From NCBI GenBank assembly GCA_946811185.2, contig OX328108.1, positions 37,818,493-37,882,492 on the forward strand: a stretch of 64,000 nucleotides of DNA, written 5' to 3'. This document shows positions 36,501-41,579 of the stretch, piece by piece. This stretch comes from Hippopus hippopus. Taxonomy: Eukaryota; Mollusca; Bivalvia; Cardiida; Cardiidae. The notes under the pieces were generated by a model, which saw only the letters and a program-made list of their open reading frames with translations, was not told the DNA's origin and searched no databases. Made by a program: the position numbers and the translations under genes. How positions within the stretch are numbered: the stretch's first letter is position 1; each line of letters opens with the position of its first letter.

Positions 36501-38066
36501 TCTTAAATAATGAAATTATCTTTGAAAGGGTGGAAAACTGTGGAAAAAGAAGAAAAATGCTGGTTACCTACATTTGCTCTTTTTCCCACAATGTCTTCAA
36601 AAGCCTTCTTTTTTAGGGTCATTAAGAATGAAGGTTGTATGGAAAAGTTCATCTTCCCAAGCCATGGTGACGATCACTATGTAGTGATCATCACCTTGGC
36701 TTGCAAAGATGGGAATAGGTATAGTAAACACAGAAATTCTAGCAGAATGGTTTAGGAATGAGAGGAGACAGAAAACTAATTTGATTTATCTATGACCATT
36801 ACAGATTTTCAAAAATTTACTCAGAACTCCAAATTAAGTAAAAATGGATACATGCATGATATCTAATCTGAAATTATCTATGATCTGAATCTTAGATATA
36901 TAAGAAAGTCTAAATATCCATCGCATAAGTATTTACAGTGATAGGTAAAGCCAAAATATACATAGGGCTCATTTTTTCACTAATGGAACAAAGGTACTTT
37001 ATTTCGTACTTTCCGGTAGATTATCGAGAAATATCGGTGAAATAGTTTTCGATATTTCATGGTTACGACCAGTGAAAATACCGATTTTTATATTCTAACT
37101 CTTCAATTGAAGGCGGAAACGGTTGTTCCCACGCACTAGTTACCTAGGTAAAATGCGCGTGCCACACAACCAGATGGAATTCGTTGCTATGCGGAGGGGG
37201 TACGCCATGGGGAATAACCGAAAAGAACTGTACTGGATTTTGATTAAGTTCCCCCTAGAGAGGGTTAAAAGCATGAAATAAATAGAATATTTGTTTTTTT
37301 CGGTGAAAGATGAAATTTATTTCATCTCATGAACATGATTGGTAATATTTTCACTAGTGGCTGCACCACTCGTGAAAATATTACCAATGATGTTCACTCG
37401 ATGAAATAAATTTCGATCTTTCACTGTAAAAAACAAATATCCTCTGTTTATTCTGTGCTTTCCGGTTGGTTATCGAGAAATATCGATGAAATATTTTTTT
37501 ATATTTCATGGTTACGACCAGTTAAAATACCAATTTTTATATTCTAACTCTTCAATTGAGGGGAAAACAGTTGTTCCCGCGCACTTGTTACCTAGGTAAA
37601 ATGCGCGTGCCTCACAACCAGATGGAAATATGACGTAATTTACCTTACATTTCTTGCGCTTGACGTAATATTGTAATGTGTTGCTATGTGGAGGGGGTAC
37701 GCCACGGGGAAAAACCGAAAAGAGTTGTACTGGATTTTGATTAAGTTCCCCCACAGAAAGGGTTAAAAGCATGAAATAAATAGAATATTTGTTTTTTTCG
37801 GTGAAAGATCGAAATTTATTTTATCTCGTGAACATTATCGGTAATATTTTCACTCGTGGCTACGCCACTCGTGAAAATATTACCGATGATGTTCACTCGA
37901 TGAAATAAATTTCAATCTTTCACCATAAAAAAAGAAATATCCTCTATTTAACCTCCAATTCCAGTGTAGACAGAGTAGTTATCATCAGTATCTTGTTCTA
38001 ATCCAGCATATAATCTTTCAAGCATTCCATCAATGGCCTTTCTAATTGGTTGTCTGTAACTTGCTT
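9424..38066 (-). CDS. LANCL1: LanC-like protein gene (LANCL1/2 type), seven of about eight coding exons
   Basis: Animal LanC-like proteins are zinc- and glutathione-binding alpha-toroid proteins; family members add glutathione to dehydroalanine/dehydrobutyrine residues in damaged proteins. Seven exons on the minus strand join in frame with GT/AG borders and give about 375 residues. Visible landmarks in order: YTGIGGISLLQLHLY (first toroid repeat), FLCGDAGPLAL, LYGRAGYLYSLLFVN, YLGAAHGLAGIFYLL, FPSGN then HWCHGAPG (first zinc cysteine), GYSICHGVAGN (zinc Cys-His pair), HGCRKPDHPYSLFEG and a final FPAF tail. The CGDAG and HGCR..PD..SLFEG motifs point to LANCL1/2 rather than LANCL3; the choice between 1 and 2 is not resolved, so the symbol is a best fit. 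Family length is about 400-420 residues, so only the N-terminal exon (about 40 codons) is missing. Introns are 1.6-8.1 kb and packed with transposons. No disabling change is seen, so the gene looks functional. Confidence 0.93.
9540..9905 (+). repeat. Decayed array fragment
   Basis: GAGGAGCCTAGAATGGTCCT and ATCACTCACATGAG are a mutated array head. Two degenerate type-1 units follow, with TATCAACAAGACAAACATTC and CACCTCTAGAATTTACG. A related fragment lies at 14050-14340. Confidence 0.6.
10202..10245. repeat. Short inverted repeat, GATCAGACT family
   Basis: AGATGAAGATCAGACTACAG is followed by ACTGATCTTATATCTAC, a stem of about 14 bp. Related copies near 36000, 39040, 56556, 58692 and 62712. Confidence 0.55.
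10378..10480. repeat. TTAA-family MITE fragment
   Basis: Core only: AAAAACATTATGGAAAAAAG facing TTTTCTAAAATGTTTTCATG, with the TTTTTAGGGCTTCC flank. The family's terminal segments are missing. Confidence 0.5.
10642..13341 (+). mobile_element. Hairpin-framed array B with composite units
   Basis: Head AACAAGAGGGCCAAGATGGC then CGCTCACCTGA. Units contain ATGTTTTTCGACGGATCAAA, GGGTCACCCAAGGAACATTT, GTGAAATTATTTCAAAATCT, TTGCCATGGCAACCAGAG and GGTTTAGGAGGAGAAGATG. Each AAGAGCC- or AGATTC-type segment is followed by a variable C run of up to 16. The tail has GACGACGGATGACGGACGAC, a GAGCACCTTCTGCTC hairpin and AGGTGAGGT. Two further head-like hairpins lie inside at 10890 and 10932. No unit is coding; frames follow the repeat. 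Confidence 0.82.
13515..13735. other. Unique-looking spacer with hairpin
   Basis: AGCTGGTCCCCTGT near 13529 pairs imperfectly with ACAGGAGACCAGT near 13573. Nothing else recognised. Confidence 0.4.
13735..13953. mobile_element. Fold-back MITE flanked by TTAA
   Basis: Begins TTAAGGATAGGGCACCCTAA and ends with the near reverse complement (TTACGGTGCCCTACCCTTAA). The inner arms also pair: CTTTCATCGCCA with TGGCGATGAAAG, and GGCTAAGACTCGGGTAATC with GATTACCTGAGTCTTAGCC. The whole 219 bp therefore folds into one long hairpin. Both ends carry TTAA, the piggyBac-type target. Confidence 0.85.
14050..14340. repeat. Decayed array fragment
   Basis: Shares its order with 9720-9905: AGACCAATTGTCAC/CCGACCCAATCTGAAT, then a TTTTCAC tract, ACTTGTaaCATCaGGGATGG and GCCATTTTTT, followed by CAGATGATGCTATATACC. 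Confidence 0.45.
14825..16362 (+). mobile_element. Tc1-like DNA transposon, nearly complete
   Basis: A 1.54-kb element bounded by 42-bp inverted repeats. The left begins TATACTGAACCAAAAAAGAA and the right end is its reverse complement with one mismatch. Both ends sit in TATA-rich DNA as expected for TA target duplication. It holds a single transposase frame interrupted by one stop. Lies in the last LANCL intron, 125 bp beyond exon 7, transcribed opposite to LANCL. Confidence 0.93.
15135..16160 (+). pseudogene. Tc1/mariner transposase, one nonsense codon
   Basis: 341 codons from ATG at 15135 (a longer upstream start exists, but MPRILQNLRERA begins the conserved part). N-terminal paired-like helix-turn-helix: AVAMNIGCSTRAIRHLRQRF, about residues 24-43. 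GRPR-like motif GDRPRSGRRR at 50-59. Second DNA-binding helix ISAQTVRNRLRESGLRAR. Catalytic triad: D151 in LFSDESRF, D242 in FQHDNATSH and E278 in LNPIEHLWD, a D-x35-E spacing. The frame is open except for TGA at 15786-15788 (codon 218), where relatives usually have arginine; a CGA to TGA change at a CpG would explain it. No frameshift seen. Inactive as read, but a young copy. Confidence 0.92.
16487..16559 (-). CDS. LANCL1: LANCL coding exon 7, duplicated acceptor
   Basis: 73 nt: 24 codons, FAEWCFDYGKHGC through PYSLFE, plus the first base of a glycine codon. The acceptor is TTTTGTGTTACAG before TTTGCTG. The 18 bp ending at this acceptor (CAG plus pyrimidine tract) are tandemly duplicated, giving a second CAG exactly 18 bp upstream in the same frame. 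Use of the upstream AG would insert six residues (FPFVLQ) without a stop. Donor GAAG before GTAAAC. A Tc1-like element ends 125 bp downstream in the following intron. Confidence 0.93.
17108..18916 (+). mobile_element. Hairpin-framed minisatellite array C, 145-bp units
   Basis: Same family as the array at 6889: head AACAAGAGGGCCATGATGGC then CGCTCACCTGAG; about eleven 145-bp units. The tail GAGCACTTCGTGCTCAGGTG is present twice in tandem (18872-18916). A unit near 18600 carries an internal deletion. Lies in the intron between LANCL exons 6 and 7. Confidence 0.85.
19003..19263. mobile_element. MITE with 35-bp inverted ends
   Basis: Left TGAGCATGTTCTGTCAAAAG then GGGGCTTAATGCAT; right end is its near reverse complement (ATGCAATAAGCCCCCTTTTG then CCAGAGTGCAGCTCA). 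The inner hairpin CAGGTCAGCCTGTGCAG pairs with CTGCACAGGCTGACCTG-like sequence. About 261 bp, no coding capacity. This is the most complete of four copies. Confidence 0.85.
19615..19652. repeat. GACA microsatellite
   Basis: GGATGCATGGACAGACAGAC followed by further CAGA units and ACACAGGGC, the decayed tail of an array-like element. Confidence 0.8.
19709..19885 (-). CDS. LANCL1: LANCL coding exon 6 with zinc Cys-His pair
   Basis: 177 nt, 59 codons, phase 0 at both ends. Begins LFDDHRFLQAAKDCADVIW and contains GLLTKGYSICHGVAGNGYAF, whose adjacent Cys-His are the second and third zinc ligands of the family; ends KYLYRAYK. Acceptor is a good tract, ATATTTTTTCAG, before CTGTTTG; donor AAG before GTATTTAA. 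Confidence 0.95.
20079..20271. mobile_element. MITE with 35-bp inverted ends, internally deleted
   Basis: GACCCATGCTCTGGCAAAAG faces CTTTTCACAAAGCATGGCTC. The central hairpin of the 19003 copy is absent. Confidence 0.8.
20410..20566. mobile_element. Fold-back MITE, about 160 bp
   Basis: Left arm TTCTTTCTTTCGTCGTTTAT... GGTTGTGAGTTATAAGGCAC is mirrored on the right by GTGCCTCATAACTCACAACC ... GATAAACCACAATAGAAAG. About 65-bp arms around a short loop containing GGGCGATACCCC. No target duplication recognised. Confidence 0.85.
20580..22840. other. LANCL intron DNA, little structure
   Basis: AT-rich. Short elements: TTAATTCACG near 21021 facing GTGAATTAA near 21107, with GGTCGTTAACATTCGC and GCGACCG inside (a possible small fold-back element). 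TTTTTACCCGTTAATACATG lies near 21785. No exon, RNA gene or known repeat identified. Confidence 0.4.
22843..23028 (-). CDS. LANCL1: LANCL coding exon 5 with first zinc cysteine
   Basis: 186 nt, exactly 62 codons, phase 0 at both ends. Starts VTDTSVKKYIEELVRPSIEY, continues LTLRFPSGN and reaches KLIHWCHGAPGWMHMF, ending AYK. The cysteine in WCHGAPG corresponds to the first zinc ligand of the LanC family (known for human LANCL1). Acceptor TTTATTCAG before GTTACAG; donor AAG before GTACGTAG, close to consensus. Confidence 0.95.
23115..23390 (-). mobile_element. tRNA-derived SINE with tRNA-like head
   Basis: On the minus strand it starts with CAGGTAGCGCAGTTGTAGCG, an A-box-like tRNA 5' region. 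It passes a TTTATTCCTCTC B-box-like block, then the conserved ACCACTGATCATCG and AAATGATGTTTGAAACAATG body. Shares its core with 1835, 27863 and 39228. Confidence 0.65.
23536..23755. mobile_element. TTAA-flanked MITE (piggyBac-like)
   Basis: TTAA at 23532 and 23756. Ends CTCTTTCCCAAACC and TTGTGTGGTAAATCG. Core hairpin AACATTGTGGAAAAAGGAGA / TCTCCTTTTCCCACAAT. Confidence 0.8.
24220..24300. repeat. TTAA-family MITE core fragment
   Basis: AATGTTGGAAAAGGGGAAAT faces AATTTCTCCTTTTCCCACTA. Terminal parts missing. Confidence 0.5.
24853..25076. mobile_element. TTAA-flanked MITE (piggyBac-like)
   Basis: TTAA at 24849 and 25077. Left CTCTTTACCAAACAAT, right GCAATCCTGTGGTAAAGGG. The right TTAA also begins a second, truncated copy (CACAAAGTTCTGAG ... 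GAAAACATTGTTG) that is broken off at 25136 by the head of the array at 25137. Confidence 0.8.
25137..26147 (+). mobile_element. Hairpin-framed array of about 162-bp units, second family
   Basis: Head AACAAGAG then GCGGCAAATTGTCGC (imperfect hairpin) and AAGATACACCCGTCC. Five to six units follow with GAGTTATGGTTCTT, GCACTGCACTCCGTA, CAAGTCAATCGGACTGGAGA, GACAAAGTTATGCTCCGGAC and AAAGGGAAATAACTCAAA. Tail: CCCATAATACGT, hairpin CCCGTC-TTC-GACGGG, then CGTATAA. The head motif ATACACCCGTC is complementary to GACGGGCGTAT at the tail except for one base. Unit length suits comparison with the bivalve BIV160 satellite. The unbroken frame across 25761-26213 reflects a local 162-bp period (a multiple of three), not a gene. 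Confidence 0.82.
26150..26345 (+). repeat. Decayed array tail
   Basis: TTTTTAATGAAATCAAATTC, GGGGCCATGACAGGTTAATT, TGTAGTTTCAGAGATGTTTA and a final AGTTGAGCTAGAAATG echo the unit and tail of the type-2 arrays. Similar fragments end at 9250 and 19670. Confidence 0.45.
26346..26916. other. LANCL intron DNA without recognised element
   Basis: CTGAGTCTGGAATG/ACTCAGG motifs recur between 26700 and 26890 in both orientations, a weak local inverted repeat. No coding segment recognised. Confidence 0.35.
26921..27142. mobile_element. TTAA-flanked MITE (piggyBac-like)
   Basis: TTAA at 26917 and 27143. CCCTTTACCGCACAAT at left, CTGGTAAAGGG at right. Perfect or near-perfect inner hairpin: GGGAAAAGGAGAAAATGCTG / CTAGCATTTTCTCCTTTTTC. 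Confidence 0.85.
27300..27513. mobile_element. TTAA-flanked MITE (piggyBac-like)
   Basis: TTAA at 27296 and 27514. Inverted in orientation to the 26921 copy, with the TGCAGACAAC segment at the left and AACCCTTGAAACTGGGAATT at the right. Hairpin core present. Confidence 0.8.
27621..28123. mobile_element. MITE (19003 family) split by a SINE
   Basis: Left TGAGCCATACTCTGTGAAAA; right CTGAGCATGGCTCA. Inner hairpin TCAGCCTGCCCAG / GCAGGCTGACCTGG. The element is interrupted at 27863-28084 by a SINE. Removing that insert and one copy of its target duplication gives the usual MITE length. Confidence 0.85.
27863..28084 (-). mobile_element. SINE inserted in a MITE, 13-bp target duplication
   Basis: Flanked by GAGATGCATTAAA at 27850-27862 and 28085-28097. 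On the minus strand it begins ATTGATGATAGTCATTGCGA, carries GACAGGATTCATTCCTCTC (B-box-like) and ends in a (CAAT)n tail. The left flank TTGATTGATTGATTG is that tail. A long target duplication plus simple tail is the signature of LINE-driven retroposition. Confidence 0.9.
28147..28432 (-). CDS. LANCL1: LANCL coding exon 4
   Basis: 286 nt, one base completing the arginine codon, then 95 codons. It encodes LPDEFLYGRAGYLYSLLFVN, a variable helical stretch with SIIDSGIKLSQQQ, and NHPLMYAWHEKHYLGAAHGL, ending LLMQ in phase 0. Acceptor is CATTGAAG followed by GTTAGAG, chosen because it gives the right frame with exon 3. The donor is CAG followed by GTCAGT. A fragment of the 160-bp repeat family starts about 20 bp upstream of the acceptor, so the polypyrimidine tract is confined to the short gap between. 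Confidence 0.94.
28446..28619 (+). repeat. 160-bp-family fragment with tail hairpin
   Basis: One unit from AGTACTCCGTTTTATTAAAA to TTATGCTCCGGACAAAAACT, a GCC-rich stretch (CTGCCCGCCCGCCCGCC), then CATAATACGTCCCGTCTTCG and ACGGGCGTAT. Sits directly upstream of the LANCL exon 4 acceptor. Confidence 0.8.
28620..29138 (+). repeat. 160-bp-family array, three units plus tail
   Basis: Three units with AATAACTCAAAAATTAAG, AGAGTTATGATTC, GATCTATCCACCCATGAA and TTTTGGAGATATGCT. It ends with the same CCATGGGTGATCCC and TTC-loop hairpin as the preceding fragment, but the unit sequence differs from the 25137 array outside short blocks. No head is present. Confidence 0.78.
29139..29665. other. LANCL intron DNA with decayed short repeats
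   Basis: Two copies of CCATAATGGAAAT(TA)TA...AAGCCCCCTTTTTCCATGAC (near 29262-29307 and 29403-29450) form an approximate 140-bp direct repeat. Otherwise nothing recognised. Confidence 0.45.
29670..34432 (+). mobile_element. Large hairpin-framed array D with nested insertion
   Basis: Head AACAAGAGGGCCATGATGGC, CGCTCACCTGAG. About twenty units of about 146 bp with GTGGCCTCTAGAGTGCCC, GGTATTTCTTTAATTTGACC, CTAGTTTATGACCCCAGGTG and CATCAAGACAAACATTCTG; then about five units of about 166 bp (33.27-34.15 kb) with GACCCCCGGGGCGGGGCCAG; then TTGCCATGGCAACCAGAGTT and GGTTTAGGAGGAGAAGATG as in arrays B and F. Tail: GACAGACGGACAGATGGACG, hairpin GAGCAC-TTG-GTGCTC, AGGTGAGCT. It is thus a mosaic of three unit classes under one head and tail. 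An unrelated 0.78-kb insert interrupts it at about 31142-31920. Confidence 0.82.
31142..31920 (+). mobile_element. Insert in array D, possible DNA-transposon remnant
   Basis: It interrupts a unit within GACCCCAGGT. The ends are roughly inverted: TTCAAATTTAACGG and GTTAAATTTGACC. It has CACTCGCAAA-type repeats (GCAAACTCGCAAAATGCGAG, TTTGCGAGTGCGCC). A short frame starts at 31479, MERKISIFFGN, similar in style to the N-termini of some hAT-like transposases, but stops after 23 codons. A TTAA-family MITE core lies within it (about 31650-31830). Confidence 0.5.
34609..34668. repeat. Direct repeat, left copy
   Basis: ATAAGTGTCCCCTTATACAA followed by CACAAGCTATACATTTACAT and CTATCTTAGGGATAGAC. It recurs with about three substitutions at 35898-35955, flanking the SINE head and the fold-back element. 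Confidence 0.85.
34785..34872 (-). mobile_element. tRNA-like SINE head or tRNA-derived fragment
   Basis: Minus strand: TAGTGTCGTGGTAGAGCC (A-box-like) and AGGTCCTGGGTTCAATCCCC (canonical B box and T arm). No complete acceptor stem or clear anticodon arm, so read as a SINE head or tRNA pseudogene rather than a functional tRNA. Confidence 0.6.
34882..35896. mobile_element. Fold-back mariner-type element
   Basis: Ends TACAGGGTGTCCAGAAAGTA and its near reverse complement TTTCCTGACACCCTGTA, with TA targets. Arms of about 390 bp (34882-35275 and 35510-35896) are inverted copies of the same 3' end of a transposase. The right arm still reads HDFF(L), LKAKVYNPNPDNT in the plus direction, the DFFL...K.KVY region near the end of mariner transposases, followed by stops. 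The middle 230 bp is not duplicated. Non-autonomous. Confidence 0.85.
35898..35955. repeat. Direct repeat, right copy
   Basis: ATAAGTGTCCCCTTGTACAA then CACAAGCTACACATTTACAT and CTATCTGAGGGATAGAC; pairs with 34609-34668. Confidence 0.85.
36000..36058. repeat. Short inverted repeat, GATCAGACTGCA family
   Basis: CAGTGTAGATCAAAGATCAG then ACTGCAT; its partner is TGCAGTATGATCTTCATCTG then CACTG. Stem of about 25 bp with a few mismatches. Confidence 0.75.
36109..36319 (-). CDS. LANCL1: LANCL coding exon 3
   Basis: 211 nt, 69 whole codons plus split codons on both sides. It encodes ISLLQLHLYEVYG, then RRISFLCGDAGPLALAGVL, a hallmark of LANCL1/2 proteins, and ends YSASSKYIK. Acceptor TTTTGTACAG precedes GAATATCG; donor is AG followed by GTATTTC, a phase-2 junction giving arginine with exon 4. 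A short inverted repeat of the GATCAGACTGCA family lies 50 bp downstream in the intron. Confidence 0.93.
36430..36645. repeat. TTAA-family MITE, degraded ends
   Basis: CTTTGTCCAATTTCGATGCA, the CTGCAGACAACAAATC segment, GTGGAAAAAGAAGAAAAATG and the facing CTCTTTTTCCCACAATG. Outer TTAA not preserved. Confidence 0.6.
36659..36703. repeat. 45-bp hairpin
   Basis: AAGCCATGGTGACGATCACT and AGTGATCATCACCTTGGCTT pair around TATGT, with two mismatches. Confidence 0.85.
36994..37947. repeat. Two tandem copies of a hairpin-bearing repeat
   Basis: Unit 1 to about 37447 and unit 2 to about 37947 share TTATCGAGAAATATCG, ATATTTCATGGTTACGACCA, TTACCTAGGTAAAATGCGCG, GGAGGGGGTACGCCA and AAGTTCCCCC. Unit 2 has about 45 extra bases (TATGACGTAATTTACC...). 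Each ends in a hairpin of about 125 bp, GGTGAAAGATCGAAATTTAT to its complement, with ATTTTCACTCGTGGC at the loop. The second unit ends at the LANCL exon 2 donor. Confidence 0.9.
37953..38066 (-). CDS. LANCL1: LANCL coding exon 2
   Basis: 114 nt encoding 37 whole codons from ASYRQPIRKAI to NYSVYTGIG, with two bases of a split codon at the start and one at the end. It matches the first helix of the LanC toroid and the YTG(W/I)xG motif. The acceptor is read as CTAG followed by AAGCAAGT; the donor is G followed by GTTAAAT. The glycine codon split at the donor is completed by the first two bases of exon 3. The donor lies within a few bases of the end of a tandemly duplicated hairpin repeat. The acceptor tract is weak in pyrimidines, so the exact 5' border is the least certain of the gene. 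Confidence 0.85.
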
Positions 38067-38261
38067 CTAGCTACGTGATAAAAGGTGTAAATATGGCTAA
38101 ACAGCACAATATTTTTTTAGCTCCTACATCAATAAGACAAGTACATATTACGTCATTTCTGAGAACACTTGTCCTCATGAGATTTTCACTCGTCCTTTTG
38201 TAGAATCATGATTTTAAGTATTCAGTAAAAAAAAAAAGGACAATTATGATTTGTTTTTCTG

Positions 38262-38325
38262 GGCTTTATTTAACCCTGTACCAAACACCTAGAGTTTTAA
38301 CGACCCTGAGAAAAGATGGCCAACA
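38262..38325. repeat. TTAA-family MITE, left end only
   Basis: TATTTAACCCTGTACCAAAC and TTTTAACGACCCTGAGAAAA; the remainder is missing. Confidence 0.55.
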
Positions 38326-38686
38326 GAGAGCCACCAGTTGAGGTTCATTTGGTGACACAACCCTGATCAAGGGGTTGCATACCCAAGTTTTCACTAAAGT
38401 TTCTGACAGGTTTAAAAAACACCACCTTGACTAATTCATTACGCATCATACAAAGTGTAATCTTGGTGCATTGTTCAAGTATGGTCTAATGACTTTTTGG
38501 CATCATAACTGACTGTCACATGTCCTGAACTTTTCAGATTTTAAATTTGATGTAAAACAGAGATGTCCAATTGCCAATGTATTGGGTTGAAAAAGGTAAT
38601 AAGAAATGTGTCAATAAAAATGATATTTCTATCAGAAACATGCATATACTATACTTTCTCGTTTAAATTGCATTTCATCACATAAC

Positions 38687-38902
38687 CCTTTATAACACAA
38701 TCCCTAGTTTTGACGACATTAAGAAAGGGGCCTTAAGAAAATATTGTGGTGAAAGCAGAAAAAGCTTTTAACCAGCTTTTTCTTCTGTTCCCAAAATGTT
38801 TTCTACACTTTTAGACAAATACCACCATATGACCCATTTCAAATTTGTCATCTGCAGATGCTTTGAATTGAGGCAAGTCTAAAATTTTGTTGTTTGGTAT
38901 GG
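38687..38902. mobile_element. TTAA-flanked MITE (piggyBac-like)
   Basis: ACCCTTTATAACACAATCCC at left; TGTTTGGTATGGG plus TTAA (38903) at right. The left TTAA is mutated to ATAA. Core AAGCAGAAAAAGCTTTTAAC / CAGCTTTTTCTTCTG. Confidence 0.75.
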
Positions 38903-39039
38903 GTTAACAATACCTTCAATCTGAAGGATTGCTCCGATGTTATTATCTGCCTAGCACCTTTACCAGTTAAGTGTTTTAGATTGGTCAGTTGGATCTTCAA
39001 TAGTTAGGGCGCTAAGAGCGACTCACTGACCTTTAGTGG

Positions 39040-39100
39040 ACAGTGTAGATCAAGATCAGACTGCACAGAACATGCAGCCTGATCTTTGATCTTCACTATC
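39040..39100. repeat. Short inverted repeat, GATCAGACTGCA family
   Basis: CAGTGTAGATCAAGATCAGA, CTGCACAGAACATGCAG and CCTGATCTTTGATCTTCACT. The stem is nearly perfect. Confidence 0.8.
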
Positions 39101-39227
39101 GGTTAAGGAGGTATTGTTCCAACCCCCCCCCAAAAAAAAACCCTGTGAAATAGCAGCATTTGCGGTTTTAACTTTTGGCTCAAAAGTTTAACTTCACTTA
39201 TTTAGCAGGGTATGGATTAACAGTGTC

Positions 39228-39495
39228 GACGATTGATTGATTGTATATTGTGTTTAATGCCGTTTAAAACATTATTTCAGTTATATCGCAGCGACCAGTG
39301 CACCTATCCATGCTTTCCTGGATTTTCTTTTACCAGTACTCCGCACACTATTCTTTCCAAGCTACTGGCTGCGTTCCCATATAACCATCGTCGAATCAAT
39401 GGTCAGTGGTGAGAGAGGAATGAATCCTGTCGAAATGCCTATCATCAATCCTCGGAAAGAAATCGGCCTAGCCAGGGATCAGCAATGTTAACAAG
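39228..39495 (-). mobile_element. tRNA-derived SINE
   Basis: Tail at left (GATTGATTGATTG). Body CAGTTATATCGCAGCGACCA, CTTTTACCAGTACTCCGCAC, TTTCCAAGCTACTGGCTGC and GGAATGAATCCTGTC. The minus-strand head begins CTGGCTAGGCCGATTTC. Confidence 0.75.
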
Positions 39496-40016
39496 CAACG
39501 GCTGTAAAGGGTAAACTTGTCAAATTGGTTTATCTTTTGTTTCAAGTTTGTATACGATCCCTGCTTAAAGTATACTAACTAAAGCGGAAAATTTTGTTTT
39601 GTGCATTGCATGTCAGAATGAAGTAAATGGTCGTCGCCATTCGACGGCAGTAACGACTTTGTATTTACATGTACTTCTCTTTCAACTACAAGGTTATCTT
39701 TTAAAAATTTCATGACATCTAAAATTGTTCTCTGGTCAAGAGTCCAATGTGTTGCCGCTCAGATAAATTTTCAACACATGCTGTCATAATGCTAAATTAA
39801 ACCTGATTATCAATGCGTTAATTATGTATTACGCAATCGATGCCATTTCGGCTGTGCTAATGTGAAGTTGCGTTGTTGATTATGCCAACCCTTTCTCGCA
39901 TTATGCATCACTTTTAGTTTTTGAACAGTATTTTGAAGATACATAACAGGTTAAGTGCTTTTTCTAACAAAACCTTGATGTCCGCATCAAATTTTATCAA
40001 AAGCCATGGATGTGTT

Positions 40017-40205
40017 TGTAGTTGGTTGGTTGGTTGTATTGGGGTTTAACGCCACTTTAACAGCTAAGGTCTTATCATGGCGGTCGGTGACGCACATGTG
40101 TTTCCTGGCTTTCTCACACCAGTACTAACACAACTTTCTTTCCAAAGCCACCGACTACTTTTCTCACATGCTTCAGCAGAGGTGAGAGGCGAGGATGTGT
40201 TTGTA
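40017..40205 (-). mobile_element. SINE-like copy, diverged subfamily
   Basis: GTTGGTTGGTTGTATTGGGG tail side, TTAACGCCACTTTAACAG, GTGTTTCCTGGCTTTCTCAC, CTTTCTTTCCAAAGCCACCG, CAGAGGTGAGAGGCGAGGA. Same block order as the other SINEs, with GGTT replacing GATT in the tail. Confidence 0.6.
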
Positions 40206-40324
40206 TATCTCTGTGTAGAAAAACAAATGTATAATAAGATTTCAATATCTTGATTAGTCATTTATCCTTCTTAGGTTTGTTGGGAATAGGGTAGATTGAT
40301 ATCATAGGTGCGTGTGCGCGTTTA

Positions 40325-40326
<2 letters not shown>

Positions 40327-40385
<59 letters not shown>
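40327..40385. repeat. (GA)n microsatellite
   Basis: About 29 GA units without interruption. Confidence 0.98.
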
Positions 40386-40387
<2 letters not shown>

Positions 40388-40442
40388 GCAGTACGGGGAT
40401 TCATTAATAAAATACTTTGCTCTCTTTTAAATCAAAATAATC

Positions 40443-40622
40443 TTTAACCTTTTACCACACAAAAACGAATTCTAACGACCTTGAAGACGGCTTTCGAAGA
40501 CATTGTGCAGAAAGGAGAAAATGCAGGTAGCCAGAATTTTCTACTTTTTCCACACTGATTTCTATTTCAAAGGAAAATGCTGCTAGTTGAACGACTGCAA
40601 ATGCTTTGCTAAAGAGTTCAGA
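40443..40622. repeat. TTAA-family MITE, degraded
   Basis: TTTAACCTTTTACCACACAA, GACCTTGAAGACGGCTTTCG, core GCAGAAAGGAGAAAATGCAG and TTTCTACTTTTTCCACAC; right end GCTAAAGAGTTCAG. Confidence 0.65.
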
Positions 40623-40737
40623 CTTGGGGATAGATATGGGGATAACATATTGAGTTCAGGTCATATACAAAAAATTTCAAACGCACCATTTATCCTGTTT
40701 AAGACGACTAAAAGTTCCAAGATATAGTTTTATTGGG

Positions 40738-40900
40738 CAGGGGGCAAAACGACTAGGGGGAAAACAACTAGGTGGGCAAAACGACCAATGAGGGCGCAAC
40801 GACTAGGGGGGAAACGACCTGGGAGGAAACATCCTTGGGGCGAAACGACTAGGGGAGGAAATGGTTTTGGGGCGAAACGACACGGAACCGTCAGTGGAAT
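40738..40900. repeat. G-rich 16-bp minisatellite
   Basis: Irregular units of the form GGGGGCAAAACGACTA / GGGGCGAAACGACTA, about ten. G runs of 3-6 recur at short spacing on the plus strand and could form G-quadruplexes. Confidence 0.85.
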
Positions 40901-41579
40901 GTTCATAATGGGGGCAGGCAACATTTTTAACTTTATTTATCATAGAAATTGAAGAAAATAACAAATATGTTAGATTATTCTCTACTCTTCCAATACACTT
41001 TTTATGTAGATTTGTAACAGTAAATTCAATATGATGTTGAACCATGAAAGCAATAATTGGTGCTGATGAAATACTTACATGAATGATAATGAGCATAGAC
41101 GCGAGATGAATTTGACATGTAATCAAGATGAATTAATAAAACAAGACGAGATGAGATGAGAATCATGCTGACAGACTGATCTTTACACATTTTTGCCTGG
41201 CATTAGAAATTATGGCTATCTTGTACAATTTAAAAGCTGTTTTGTTCTGGAATTTCGCAATCTTATTCAGTGCAGTGAGGAAATCGGTCGGTCGACTTTA
41301 TATTAACCTACGTTTAAAATAAATTGGACTGAGAGCATTATCTGAGCTAGTATAAAAAGCGTGTTAGTGAACTCTCTAAAACTCATTTCGAGCTATTTGT
41401 TTAACTTATGAAGCAAGTTGTCTCTCAAGATGCAGCAGTTGACTTTATGACGGGGTAAGTTTTCTTTCAGAGCTAGAGCGAGCTGTCTTTGTGGCAAGTT
41501 GTCTTGGGTCGAACTTTATTTGGGGCGAGTTATCCGGACCCCAATTTTACATCACGAATCAGTTGAAGTTACAATATCA

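Noticed and set aside
9424..38066. Bacterial lanthipeptide cluster suggested by LanC similarity
   Set aside because: The gene is split by spliceosomal introns and has LANCL1/2 motifs; no precursor peptide or LanB gene is present.
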